NCBI GenBank assembly: GCA_018902385.1
Contig: JABSSW010000007.1
Span: 682,001-746,000 of the forward strand
Origin: Physcia stellaris
Lineage: Eukaryota; Ascomycota; Lecanoromycetes; Caliciales; Physciaceae
Length of the DNA stretch: 64,000 nt
Direction: 5' to 3'
Shown here one piece after another: positions 35,454 to 46,131 of this stretch. The translations under genes and the position numbers were made by a program. Within the stretch, counting starts at the first letter, position 1. Each line of letters begins with the position of its first letter. A model generated the notes under the pieces. It was not told the origin of the DNA. It did no database searches and worked only from the letters and a program-made list of their open reading frames with translations.

Positions 35454-36963
35454 TCACTCATCATCCGAAGAACAACCACACTCCTCCTGAGCTGGACATT
35501 TATGCAGCCGCAAATCGTTCGGATCCATCCGACTGATCTTCAGGAGATACTCCATCATCGACATACCACTCCCATGTTCAGCAATCTCGCGATCAAGCTC
35601 CTCGGCGGTGCTCCAGCGTAGAAAATCAGGCGGAACGCTATGTCCGCGCTTCTTCACGATACTGTAGACGACGGGATCGTAAATGCATTTCAATTTCTCG
35701 CCTTTCTTTTCCCGCTCATCGATGACTAGCTCTGCGGCCTCTTCTTTAGTGAGGAACTCTTTGTATTTCTTTCCGCCGGGATCGTTTTTGCCGGAGCTCC
35801 AGGGGCAGCATTGACCTAGCAGGTCGGCAAGTTAGCACAAGAGTTGGAATGAATTCGGGACCATAGCGACTCACCGGTTGAATTGGGGCATTTCTTGTGG
35901 ATGGCTCGGAGACGGTGCTCGAGCTGTTTCTGAAGTATTTGAACTTGCTGTCCTCCGGGGAACTTCCAAGCTTGCCAGTCAGGGCCAAGGGCAGCTAGGT
36001 CTTCGCGAGCTTTATGAAGGGCCATGGACTCGGCGGCTGTTGAAATACGGAATTAGCTATTGAAATTTTGCTATGTAGATAAGAACTGGTTTGAGGTAGG
36101 GATTGCAGCATTCGGGAAATGCGATGACTGGTGGTGGTTGCGTACCATGAAGATCACCTGCACCCATAAAGGGACAGACATCGTGGTCCCACATGAGATG
36201 CCACTGATCGGGAGTGACCTCAACTGGCAGATTTTAGCATTTGGAGCGTCTCTGCTCATTTAAGCCGGCAATCAGTCGGCAGTCAACGTACTTTCCATGT
36301 CCTCATATCGAATGATATGCATCTTCTTGCCAGTAGTAAGATCCATATACTCTGGCGCCATCGCTTCACCGTCGAGAGTGCAGGTACCATTGCTACAAAC
36401 AAACAGGTTTAGGGTGCGCCAATTCGGGCCCTTCTTGCCGTTCTGCTTGACAACTTTGGGCATGCCTGGGAGCATAGCGTCAAAGACATTGTCCTTGCGT
36501 TTCATATCCTCCATTGAGCTATATTGATTGCATTCGTCAGCTTGAAGATTGCCACAAGACTGCGGTGCTCGAGCCCTGGCCTTGACCAAAGTTGCTATGT
36601 GGAAGGCAGGCTTACCCATCTTGTGCGGAAAGCCGCTCTTTTCCGCCCAAGTAACGCTCGTAGCGGCGTAGCTTACATTGAGTGAAGCCGTTCGGGACCA
36701 TCATTTCGTGGGCCATTTCGGGATGCTGTTTGAGATATTTGGCCACTGGAGGTTGGGAGGTCAGTACGTTGCTTTGCATCGCTAGCAGTGCCGGCTCGCC
36801 ACACGAGCTCCTTGGATATTGCCATTAACTGGGAAGACTCACGAGCAGGGTCCTTCGAGGACAAGAACTTGATCTCCTCATCATGGGGCAGCTTTGCACA
36901 CTGGGTAGTGTCGCTTACGTAGTTGTTCCATTTGGACCAATCTAGTTTGAGCTTGCCGTTCAT
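35454..36963 (-). CDS. Unrecognised multi-exon protein, about 350 aa
   Basis: I do not recognise this family. Well-supported exons are 36963-36843, 36745 to about 36677 or 36616, about 36540-36292, 36223-36146, 36036-35875 and 35815-35454; the outer ones join in phase with short GT..AG introns, but the junction between exons 2 and 3 is unresolved. The product starts M-N-G-K-L-K-L-D-W-S-K-W, has no signal peptide, and carries scattered cysteines, including C-P-N-S-T-G-Q-C-C-P-W and a C-P-A-Q-E-E-C-G-C end, plus a W-D-H-D-V-C-P-F-M segment. The C-terminus is acidic. The Cys and His residues could bind metal, but this is a guess. It has normal codon use and six or so introns, so it is a real gene. 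Confidence 0.65.
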
Positions 36964-37507
36964 GGTTGAATTCTGGGATGCGCAGGCGAGACTGAAGCTG
37001 TCAGGGAATGACCAGAGTTGTGTAGAGAGTATTGTTGAGAGATGGATATTAGTAGGGATACGATCTTGGGTATCTTCAGGCTGTTGAAAGAGTTCACGCG
37101 GTGAGAGTCGGACAAAGAGGTGAACCGATGTCTCGCTTACGGACCAGATCACCACCTGCATCACGGGATCGGTAATGCCAGAGTTCCGTGCCGACAAACG
37201 AAGTTGCGGTCCGAGCGTGCAGGTGAGGTGAAGCAAACTTGAAGTCTCAGGTACAGTATGAATCTAACTGCGCAGACTTACTACCTAGAGGTCCTTTACC
37301 TTAGATGAGTACTTACTAGTAAGATGATTGATTCGGATCCGCGGTATCAAGCGAGAGAATATGAAATCTACTAGAGTCAAGGCACTTCAGGGCCTTGAGC
37401 ATCATCAGCTGTCTTGAGCAACTGACCCAGTCTGCAACATTCATCGTCTATCTCATTATACAAATATGTACCACAAATGCGACGAGCGCGAGGCCGAGAG
37501 ACATAGG
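36964..37507. other. Intergenic region upstream of the unrecognised gene
   Basis: These 544 bases hold the promoter of the unrecognised gene and the 3' flank of the phosphatase gene. An open frame continues upstream of 36,963 to 37,236 on the minus strand, so the start of that gene could lie further upstream. Confidence 0.4.
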
Positions 37508-39819
37508 CTAGGTCGGGGATAAGGTATGGATCCCACTAAACTTCGGACTGCCAGGATCCAAATCGGCAGTGTACGTCGCGAAGCCTGTTGTCACGGCCGA
37601 TTTCGTCTGCGATGTCGCGGTCGGAAGAGGCACGCCGTTCGTGATGGATCCGAACGGAACAGCAGGGTAATCCCTGGCATGAAGTGAGTACCCAAGCTAC
37701 GCCGGGACACAAGTCTCGATTAATAACTCACCCGTTGCAGGAATAGTCGTACTGAGCCGCTTCTAATGACCCCTTCTGCGTGTCTAAGAACGTTTGGAAC
37801 TCACACCACCCATCGTCTCTCTTGCCACATGCCGGAAGGCTTACGCCGAGTGGCAATGTCCGCTACTCCTCCAGTCAGCACCCCGAACGAGTCATACAGA
37901 AGGTTCGGGTTCTAAAACAACCTGGTTGATGATGAAATGGATGTACATGGTTGGGTCTCCTTTGCAATAAGGGCGTCGCGGGCGTTTAGACCTATCGGCA
38001 CAGACAGGCTGAGGGGTCTTGATGATCTCGATATCCACCCGTGCGCCGAAGGGTTGCACATGGGAGATGATCAGAGAACGCCCGGTATCGATCTCTGGGA
38101 AGCGAATTAGCATTAGCCGCTTTGAAATGAGTCACGCCGCATGTGAGGTGGGGCCCGACTCACTATTAGTGGGAAGGGTCGGAGCAAATTGGGTCAGGTT
38201 GAACGCAGTCAAGACAGCAGCAATATTGGCATCATGGGAGAAGTCAAAATACAAAGTCTGGTCCGTAGGAAATGTCGCTTCGTTACCGTCAAGCGTCAGA
38301 TTGGCTTGAGTGCCTCCAGCCGTGAGTACATGGTTCTGCAGGCGTGCCAGAACTTCCTGGACGTAGCCGATACCGACGGCTTTCCCCGTCGGCGATTGGA
38401 AGTAGGCGTTGCCCGCAAAGGCGAGATCAATGGAGTACTCGAAGCCTTCCCACTCCTGATACGTGAAGAGATTGCAGATGGCAGAGTATCCGAAAGCTAC
38501 TGTTTCATAAGGACACAAAGTTTGTAAGCTAGCACAGGTCAGCCGAGCCATGAAGACAACAAGCCATGCCACAAAGAGGCTCACGCATAGACTGTTGAAG
38601 TATCCCACTTGATACCTTTGCTGACCGCATTGAAACGAGTAATGGCGTCCTGCAGATATTGATTGTCCCAGGCGATGCTGGCATTGGTCCCGCCTGTGGC
38701 CACTGGAAGGTTGGAATTATTACATTGAAAGTAGCCTGCCAAACTGTTGTTGAAACCTTCCTCCTCAATGATAAGCTCCAAGTTGGCATTATCTGTCCAC
38801 TCTAGGCCGAAGAAACCGGCCAAGAAGTACTCGGCGCTCTTAAGCATTCGATCTTGCGTCGTAGTCCGAGCGATGATCTTCGTGCTGGTGTTGTACAGAC
38901 GTCCATAGTTGTAATAATGTAAGACACCAGAATCGAAAAGCCTATCAACAGATTAGCACTGGTAGTATCTGTGAGAGAACCAGCCCACTCCTGTCGCCCG
39001 ACGGGTACAAGGATCTCATCGCTAGGATCGGTCAGCTACTTTGCTCATGGTATTTTGATAGAAGCCCTACCCTAGCTGATACGACCAGGTGTTGAGAAAG
39101 GACAAGGCTCCAGTGAAATGAACAGTGCCAGCCTGCACCAGGTTTGTCAACGTCTTTCCGAATTTCTCCACGCCAGAGTCGGTGGTTGGGTAACGGCTGC
39201 CATGACGGTGAAGCGTATTCACAAGAGTGATGTTGGCACCCGGAGGCAGTGGGTACTCATCCACACCGAAGCCACTAGCTGAGTCAATTTTGTATCAAGA
39301 TCAAGGTACCCCACGGAGAGCTTTACCTCGGGTTGGGAAAGTAAGGACTCAATTGGCCCATCAAGTGAAAGATACTGGCATCGCTAGTGTCACCAGTAAT
39401 TGGCAAGGCAGTCTCCAAGGGTGCGTTTGCGACGAAAGATTTCGAAGTAGCGAATGGTGCCGGGTTGGTCTGGGCCAAGAAGGGAACTTGTCCCGTAGCT
39501 GTTGGTCCTGTATCGGTCAGATGGCATACTTCATCTTCTTCACATCTGTCCGCGTACCGGCATAGATCTCCGGGGTAGTCTGGAATTGAAGGGGTACCAA
39601 ATTGGAGTCTGAAGGAGCAGTAGCCTGCCTGTTCTCAAGATAGGCGCCCCATATTGGAGTGACGAGAGGGATGGTAGTAAGTACGAAGAACAGCATGATG
39701 AGAAGGAACGACGGAATCAAACCTGAACAGGGCTTCCGACTGAGCTTCCGAACGAGTTTAGATATGAAGAGGTGGGAGAAGATGGAAGCTTCATAAACGT
39801 GGTGAATGCTATCCTTCAC
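37508..39819 (-). CDS. Histidine acid phosphatase / phytase-like, nine exons, about 623 aa
   Basis: Nine exons (39819-39558, 39507-39327, 39274-39071, 39021-38989, 38941-38585, 38528-38164, 38094-37922, 37862-37732, 37673-37508) join in phase. The active-site motif R-H-G-S-R-Y-P is near residues 171-177 and the catalytic S-H-D-A-N-I near 443-448; between them lie several N-glycosylation sites. The G-W-C-E-F stretch near the end is typical of fungal members. Residues about 34-56 are a strongly hydrophobic helix after a basic, 30-residue cytoplasmic-like tail, so this is probably a type II membrane-anchored or secreted enzyme rather than a cytosolic one. Such enzymes release phosphate from phytate or other phosphomonoesters at acid pH. 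Substrate preference cannot be read from sequence. Confidence 0.92.
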
Positions 39820-40041
39820 AGTAATGTTACCTTGGCCCGCAATTCCAAATTCCGGGTGAATGCTTTCCTGCCGAGGCTTGTCCCGAGCTTCGACCCCTGA
39901 GTGCTTGTCATTCCTCTTGTTCCCATCACTTTCCGCTTGATGGGGTCTGGTGAAGATAGCTTGGATGAAGCCTCACACGCTCCGAGGAACCCATGGAGCC
40001 ATGCTCGCTAAAAGAAAAGATGCACTTGAATCTCTCTTCCA

Positions 40042-42828
40042 CTACCTCCTTCTCCGCCTCCCAGTCACTACTGCAGGCGTCTCCATCTGAATCTCGGGCG
40101 TCTGTTCGTCGGCCGCTTCGTCAGCCTCCGTCTCCTCTCCTCCGCGCAATCGCGGTCCCTCTCCTTTCACCCCCGCACCCCGTGCTGGAGTCCCACTTGT
40201 TCCCACCCAGTCTTCTGCAGCTCTCCAATTTTCAACACTCCTCTCCACCGCTTCGTACATCTCCCTCGTATCAGCTGCCACCCCACCTTCTTCCTCTCTC
40301 TCCTTCCCCACTTCGCCCTCGTCACCCTCGCCGAGCTCGTCCGCTTCATCCTCCTCCAATCTTCTCGGTACGTGCTTTACCTCCTTTTTCTCAAGCAACG
40401 GCCCAACGCCCCGTTTCGAGTCGGGGTTGAACATGATCGCGTTCGCAAACATCCGCATCAGCTCCTTCTCTAATTGCGCCGAGTTGACAATGCCTTTCGG
40501 GGGCACGATATCTGGATTGGCTGCTAGCTCGACGTTGTTCTCGCCTGAGCTATCCGCAGCGACAAGAGCTCGGTTACCCGCTGTAATCGCGCCTTTGATT
40601 GACTTGAGGTCTTGAGGTCGGTAGATCAGATCCTTGTAGCCAGGCGCCTCCCTCTCGGTCAGGGGTTTTGCGAACATTCCAGCCAGCCTGTGAGATGTGA
40701 TTTCGTTGATGATCGTTGCACTCATCCGGGGGAAATTGCGTGCTCCAACGATCTTTTCTTCGGTCAACTTGGGCTTCGAGGTAACCTGCGGAAGAGCAGC
40801 TGCTGAAGTTGGTGAGTCGGCTGAAGTACCATGGGTGCTGGCTCGCTTGCGCTTGGTGGCCGTGCTACCCAGGATTGCTTCCGTTGCTTCCATACCGCGC
40901 ATTGTTTCCCGCCGACGTCGGGTTGATTTCCTGGCACCAATGGTCTCGTCCGCAGTCATGGACAGTACAGACGCAGATTCATCCGCCGTGTCCGCTGCGG
41001 GGGTTGCCGGTGGCTCATTCTTGACTGCACGACGGCTAGCGAACACGCCTTGGCTATCTTCATTGGGTACCGGTGATGTGATAGATTGACTGCGTGTACT
41101 AGGACGAGAAATCGTACTGCCTCGGCGGCCGCTAGAGCGAGCACCATCAATCCCTTCACGGGCGGCGCGCTCTTTGGCGGCGGTACGTCTCGGATTCTTG
41201 TCACGCTTTTTCCCTGTAATGGCAGAAGACGACTCTTGAGGTGCGGATGGAGGGGGAGGAGGCGATGGAGCACGGTCACTAATAGGACTGATTTCGTCTC
41301 GACTTGGACGAGGAGGTGATCCAAATCTTGCAATTGAGACAGGGTCGACATTCTTCCACTTGGTGGAAGACGCTGAGGTGACGATAGGGGAGGGTCTTGG
41401 AGGTTGGGGTCTTCCTGTACTAGTAATTGGAGTATGTTGTGCGGAGGCAGGGTATGATGGGGGAGCAAAAGGAGCCGGTCGGGGTGTTTCGGGGTAATGG
41501 GGCGCATGACCATAGGTTGAATATTGAGGGTAAGATGGGTACGGAACACTGGAGTACTGTGGATGGGTGCCCGGAGTCGGTACTGAAGGCTGGTAAGGAG
41601 AGTAGACTTGATGTTGCGCAGGCGGGTAGGGAGAGCCATGGCTTTGGCCATACGGTGAATAAGCGCTGGTATAGGGCGGTTGACCTTCGTAATACCCGTA
41701 AGGACGCGGAGGGTATGGTGTATGCTGTGGGTATTGCGGGTGCTGAGCTGCGGGAACTTGAGCGGAGCGAGGAGATGGAAGTGGCTGTCTTCCTCGGTAC
41801 TGCTGCCCTGCCATATCTGCAAGTGTTTCTAAAGCACCTGATGGCGAGCCAGGATGACGCATGCCTTTTGGAGGCGGTAGAATAATCGGCGAGTTCGAAG
41901 GTCCGCGGTCTGGAGCTGGAAGCGGCCCTTGGTTCAACCTCGCGGTAGGAGAGGACGCAAGATTAGGTCGGGACTGATTTGACGGCAGGGTGGGCCTGCG
42001 TTGCAATTCTGATTTTGGCGACGCAATGGCGTATCCTTGCGCAGGTTGCTGCGCTGCGTAGAAGGATGGCGATTCAGACAGTGTGGATTGGGAATATGTT
42101 CTTGGATCTGTTGGCGGTACTGGTGCAGTAGAAGGTGGTGGAATGGTACTCCCGACTGTATCGCCATTTGGTATTGCTGGCTTTGCTTTGTCCTCGCTAG
42201 TACTTGAAATCTTTTCAAGCTGATCCGCTTGTGGGCTTCTAATTGCCTGATCCCTCCCACTTGACACAGGTCTATCGCCGGCTGGGTCATGCTGAAGTAG
42301 GTGCTGAATAGATGAGATACCGCGAGAATCCCTTCGAACGGGAACCTCTTCTTGCGCTCGAGCGTCGCGTTCTTTACGCTGCAGTTCCTCTATCTCCTCT
42401 TTCAAGGTCCGATATTGCCGCTCATCCTCCTCGATTTCCTTGATCGCATGATCTCGGTACTGATAATACAGTCGGCTGAGCAGCTGGGGCAACAAGTGCT
42501 TGTACTGAGATGCTTCCTCCACGGTGCTAATCGAAGGAGGTGGTGAGAGTTGTAGGCGCGCATTGCTGTCTCCATCTTCAACCGCAGCATCTCCATCTCT
42601 CCGAAGTGCGGCAAGCTTGGTCTCTTCTTTGAATACCCCCAAGTAAAGTTCCTCTAAAGCTTGCGGCTCGAGATGGTCAGTGCTGCCATTCTCTCGTTCT
42701 CGCAAAGCTTCATGGCTCTTAAGTGACTCTGACAGGGTAGTGAAGGACGGCGCTGTGTTATCGAATGACTGTATAGTCTCGAAGAGCAGGAATCTCTCCA
42801 GCGGAGAATGAGATGCTATGGCGGTCAT
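40042..42828 (-). CDS. Bromodomain protein, BRD8/Bdc1-like, 928 aa
   Basis: A single long open frame. The N-terminal 170 residues are helical with a coiled coil (about 120-165, rich in E, R, Q and L). The middle (about 200-600) is low-complexity, rich in P, S, Q and Y. The C-terminal third has a divergent bromodomain at about 690-800, with an A-T-I-I-N-E-I-T-S-H-R-L start, a Y-K-D-L-I-Y-R-P-Q-D-L-K-S-I-K core and an ending F-A-N-A-I-M-F-N-P that contains the acetyl-lysine-binding Asn region. A basic tail of arginines ends the protein. This layout matches fungal proteins related to human BRD8 and fission yeast Bdc1, a subunit of the NuA4 histone acetyltransferase. The assignment to NuA4 is by family resemblance. 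Confidence 0.75.
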   Translation of the reverse strand: MTAIASHSPLERFLLFETIQSFDNTAPSFTTLSESLKSHEALRERENGSTDHLEPQALEELYLGVFKEETKLAALRRDGDAAVEDGDSNARLQLSPPPSISTVEEASQYKHLLPQLLSRLYYQYRDHAIKEIEEDERQYRTLKEEIEELQRKERDARAQEEVPVRRDSRGISSIQHLLQHDPAGDRPVSSGRDQAIRSPQADQLEKISSTSEDKAKPAIPNGDTVGSTIPPPSTAPVPPTDPRTYSQSTLSESPSFYAAQQPAQGYAIASPKSELQRRPTLPSNQSRPNLASSPTARLNQGPLPAPDRGPSNSPIILPPPKGMRHPGSPSGALETLADMAGQQYRGRQPLPSPRSAQVPAAQHPQYPQHTPYPPRPYGYYEGQPPYTSAYSPYGQSHGSPYPPAQHQVYSPYQPSVPTPGTHPQYSSVPYPSYPQYSTYGHAPHYPETPRPAPFAPPSYPASAQHTPITSTGRPQPPRPSPIVTSASSTKWKNVDPVSIARFGSPPRPSRDEISPISDRAPSPPPPPSAPQESSSAITGKKRDKNPRRTAAKERAAREGIDGARSSGRRGSTISRPSTRSQSITSPVPNEDSQGVFASRRAVKNEPPATPAADTADESASVLSMTADETIGARKSTRRRRETMRGMEATEAILGSTATKRKRASTHGTSADSPTSAAALPQVTSKPKLTEEKIVGARNFPRMSATIINEITSHRLAGMFAKPLTEREAPGYKDLIYRPQDLKSIKGAITAGNRALVAADSSGENNVELAANPDIVPPKGIVNSAQLEKELMRMFANAIMFNPDSKRGVGPLLEKKEVKHVPRRLEEDEADELGEGDEGEVGKEREEEGGVAADTREMYEAVERSVENWRAAEDWVGTSGTPARGAGVKGEGPRLRGGEETEADEAADEQTPEIQMETPAVVTGRRRRR

Positions 42829-43303
42829 CGGACATGGCGCGATTGTAAGCTCAAGTTATACAGGTTCTACATGCCAGGTTCACACAGGACAAATGACACA
42901 TAGTCCAAGAGGGGCGGTTGATTGTTAAAGATGAAAGCAGTCGTGTCAGACCTCATTTGTGATGGTAAATATGTGAAGTGAGGTTCTGTTTCCCGGCGCA
43001 AAGTCGGCCCTCTGAACGCTTGGCAAATGGAGGGGCGCTCGCCTACCATGCCGAGCATGCCCCTCGTCAGTTTCTTCAGCTGCTTAATCTCAATAGCATT
43101 CCTCTTGTCCTCGACTATTGTTTAATACTCAAGTCGTCTAGAAGTGTCTTATCAGTATCTTCAGGGCGGTCTATCTCTACCACTTGGACCCCTCTCCACA
43201 ACCTTCCTTGGTCACAATCCGTCATGTCCACAAACAAAGACTACAAGCCCAATGGCAGGCCACAGTCGTATGGCATGACTAAGATCCAAACCGGAAACGG
43301 CTG
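42829..43303. promoter_or_regulatory. Divergent promoter region, bromodomain gene and coiled-coil gene
   Basis: A 475-bp region between two genes transcribed away from each other. No strong motif stands out. A small upstream open frame in the 43.2-kb region (ATG at 43,224, stop just before 43,304) precedes the plus-strand start and might act as an upstream ORF. Confidence 0.5.
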
Positions 43304-43807
43304 ATGGATGCCAGAAACATTGCCCAGAGCTTCTCCGCTTCTCTCAACGAGACCTTCGACATCGAGAACAACCCAAGGCTCGAGGGGCTCCTGCAATCCG
43401 TCGAAGAGAAGTATGCCCTTCGTCTCATTGTTGTCTCCGTTAATCCCACATTCACCGACTGCCCATTTGTCCTTTACTGATCCTCGCCTAGGAAGCAAGC
43501 CGTAACATCCCAGAGCCAAGAGCTCGAAGCGTTGGAAACGAAGCTCCGTGAGACCGAAGCCCGCTTGAATCAGAAAACGAAACAGTCAAGAATAAGCTCG
43601 CCGGTCGCGAAGATGGATGATATGAGCTCAATACAGAGGCGGAAGCCAGTCGCAGCGGCTTTTAGCGGACAGGAAGATGATCGGTTATCCGCGGCAGGTG
43701 GCGGTCCTTCAGCAACACAGGCTGCAGCTCCTGTACCACCAATTTCGCAAGGGTATTCAAGGTGGGAGGGGCTTTTGCCGCAAGGAGAGGGTAAGAGAGG
43801 TCGTTGA
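43304..43807 (+). CDS. Small coiled-coil protein, two exons, about 140 aa
   Basis: Exon 1 (43304-43410) and exon 2 (43492-43807) join in phase across an 81-nt intron (donor GTATGC, acceptor CGCCTAG). Residues about 10-75 form a helix rich in L, E, K and Q that looks like a coiled coil; the C-terminal half is Ala/Pro/Ser-rich and disordered. I do not recognise the family. It starts right after a short upstream reading frame. Coiled coils of this size often act as subunits of larger complexes, but no partner can be named. Confidence 0.6.
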
Positions 43808-44060
43808 AGGGATAGGGAACAATCAGAACTCCGAATCGTACGACTTGCTAAAGCTGTGCTTCCAAGTTTGGCGCGAGAGTCATTGTGATGGTGGAGGTAG
43901 AGGAGCTTGTTGTATCATCGCCGTAGCATAATCCATGGAGGTTGCTGTGCTGAACTAAAATTTACGCTGCTCGCGAGAGCATGCTAGCTGGAGCCTTGAA
44001 AATCGTTCTAGTCTCCGAGGTGCTGTCAAAAATCTGGAGAGCCTGGACCACGTCCAGGGA

Positions 44061-45229
44061 TCACGACGCCGTAGTACCCCACCCTCTTGCTGCTACACTG
44101 CTTGGGAAGTTTCGTGAACTCAGAAGAACGCCTTTGGTTTGACGTATCTCCCCTTTGAGTCTGGCTAGTCCGTCTTCTTTCTTTTGTCCGTTTTCATGCT
44201 TGTTGACGCCGCCGTATGTCAAATGGCTCAAATAGGTCTGAAGATTGTTCAGCTCCTCCTCCATATTCCCCTTTCGCGGATGATCGCCATAGGAAGGTCT
44301 TAGGAGCCCTTGCAACTCCTCGTGGATTTGCTGTAATTTTGTAGCCTGACTATCAACTAAGGATGCTCCATGCACGGAGCTAGTGGAAGATGTGGAATTC
44401 GATCGAGATACTCGTGGTGATGTCTGAGTTCCGGCCGAACGATGGAAGAATACGCTAGCATCTAATTCGTCAGGGTCATCCACAGAAGAGTCTTGTGCTG
44501 ACTGCGCGGCGTCCGGCAGAACTGAAACCACTGCCTCAAGCTTGTCGTTCAAATTGCGTAAGTTTCCTTGGGCGGTCAACGCAAGGGAATGCCGCGCTGA
44601 ATTCAATGTTTCTACCATAGGCGCAATAATATATCTGCTTGTACCGTATGTCAAAGCTGCCGCTCCTGAGAGCACATAGAATGTGGTGAGCAGACGCTGG
44701 GCGGTAATGAGAGGGGGCGGCTTTTGGGAGTGGAGCAAGAATTCTGGATAGGTTATTATAGGAGGAATATCTTTGCTGTGGGAAGTGCTTGTTGTTGGAG
44801 AAGGTTGAATGTTCGACCTGGAGATTTCCTGGGGCTCTGCCTGAGCTTCCTAAGATCAAGAGGTCAGCGCAAGACTTGGTGCTCGCTGTTGATGTCCCGT
44901 ACTGATTCTTCTTCTCTATGTGGAGTTTTAGACTCTGTTTCTTCAACCGGCGAGTCGCGCGAATCTCCTAGCAGCTTGTGTATCCCTTCAGTAGCCAACC
45001 CTTTCTTCTTCAGGAAATCGATCTTTCGCGCATTCGAAGCACCTTTGATTTCATCATGCTCCAAGAACCTCGAGGCTTGCTGCATAAGATCATTTTCCGA
45101 ACCATCAGCATCCACACTGTTGTGGGCACTTGGATCCTTTGATGCCCTCATCTCTTGTTGGTCGTCTGCCTTGCTTGCTTGCTGCCATGAAGGTGTAGAT
45201 TCTGCTTTTGGCCTGGAAGGGTCGCTCAT
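44061..45229 (-). CDS. PEX14: Peroxisomal docking protein, Pex14 family, two exons, 371 aa
   Basis: Exon 1 (45229-44903) and exon 2 (44849-44061) join in phase across a 53-nt intron. Residues about 45-95 are the Pex14 N-terminal domain (Q-A-S-R-F-L, then R-K-I-D-F-L-K-K-K-G-L), the three-helix fold that binds the WxxxF motifs of the receptor Pex5. A proline/serine linker leads to a P-P-I-I-T-Y-P-E-F segment and a membrane helix at about 160-185. A coiled coil and a Ser-rich stretch follow. Pex14 docks cargo-loaded Pex5 at the peroxisomal membrane. Filamentous ascomycetes also have a Pex14-like paralogue, Pex33, so this could be that one rather than canonical Pex14; the N-terminal domain alone does not decide. 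Confidence 0.8.
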
Positions 45230-46131
45230 ATGGGGCGCCTTAAAGAAGGATGGCAGTGAACGTCGATTCTCAGTCCTTCGGGGTAAGTGCCTCGTACGGA
45301 AGGTCCACTATAGAGGAAGAGGTTGGGTCGCGCGAAAATACATTGGAAGGCATTGCATTTCGCTACCTCGGCTGAGATAAGATTAGATTAGATCACCATC
45401 TACAGATTAGGGGTAGCGCAATATCAAGGCGAAAAGAACTTTATGATTCGACAGTTTTTAGCTATTATCGATTCCTAAGTGGAAGTCTAGGCATTGTCAT
45501 TATTGCTGAAATCAAAGTTAGAACATACAGTCCACGGTTGAGAAGCAGGTCTTCTCTGTACCGCATTCGAAAGTCTTCATGAGAGGCGAGCAGTGTCTCA
45601 CGGAGTAGCCGCAGCAGTGCCAAATGAACGGCTGAATCGAGATCGATAAGAGAGAAAGGCCGATGGCAGAAAGGTCCGCCAAGCGCCAGCGCAGTCTCCA
45701 CGGAATAATAAGCCCGGCGAAGGATCACAGAATCAGCCAAAAGTAAGTATCACAAAGCTATTTTCTACTAGTCACCAAGTACCCAATGGAAGTAACCGTG
45801 CAACCATCAATTTGATTTGCATCGCTGTGTTGGTCCCCGTAAGAGAATCCAAGAAAGCCTTGCAAGGCGACCACGAATGGTTGAGTTCGGTCGCGTGCAT
45901 TCCCAACAATGAACTCTCCCGCATTATCATGTCAAGTCGTACCAGCATGTGATAGATACCTTAATCTTTCAAATCTCTTACTTTAAAGTACCTGTCCTAC
46001 CCTGAACTCTCACTCACATCTGCTCTTTGAATCATCCTTATCTCTCTATCAGTTCAAGATCCTCGACAAGGTCTCTTCAATTTTAATAAACAATATCTCC
46101 CTCTTGAAAACTACATTCCGTATCTACAAAC
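45230..46131. promoter_or_regulatory. Divergent region between PEX14-type and IES2-like genes
   Basis: About 900 bases between two divergent genes, expected to hold both promoters. A 91-codon minus-strand open frame lies at 45465-45740; it has no recognisable domain, and its reality is doubtful. A pyrimidine-rich stretch lies just before the IES2-like start. Confidence 0.45.

Noticed and set aside
26834-39819. A secondary-metabolite gene cluster around the AYG1-like gene
   Set aside because: No polyketide synthase, NRPS, P450 or transporter is present among the neighbours.
40956-41822. 288-codon minus-strand open frame within the bromodomain gene
   Set aside because: It is a different frame of the low-complexity middle of the 928-residue protein and has no domain of its own.
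45465-45740. 91-codon minus-strand open frame as a gene
   Set aside because: It lies in the divergent promoter region of two well-supported genes and has no recognisable domain; I mention it only as a possibility.
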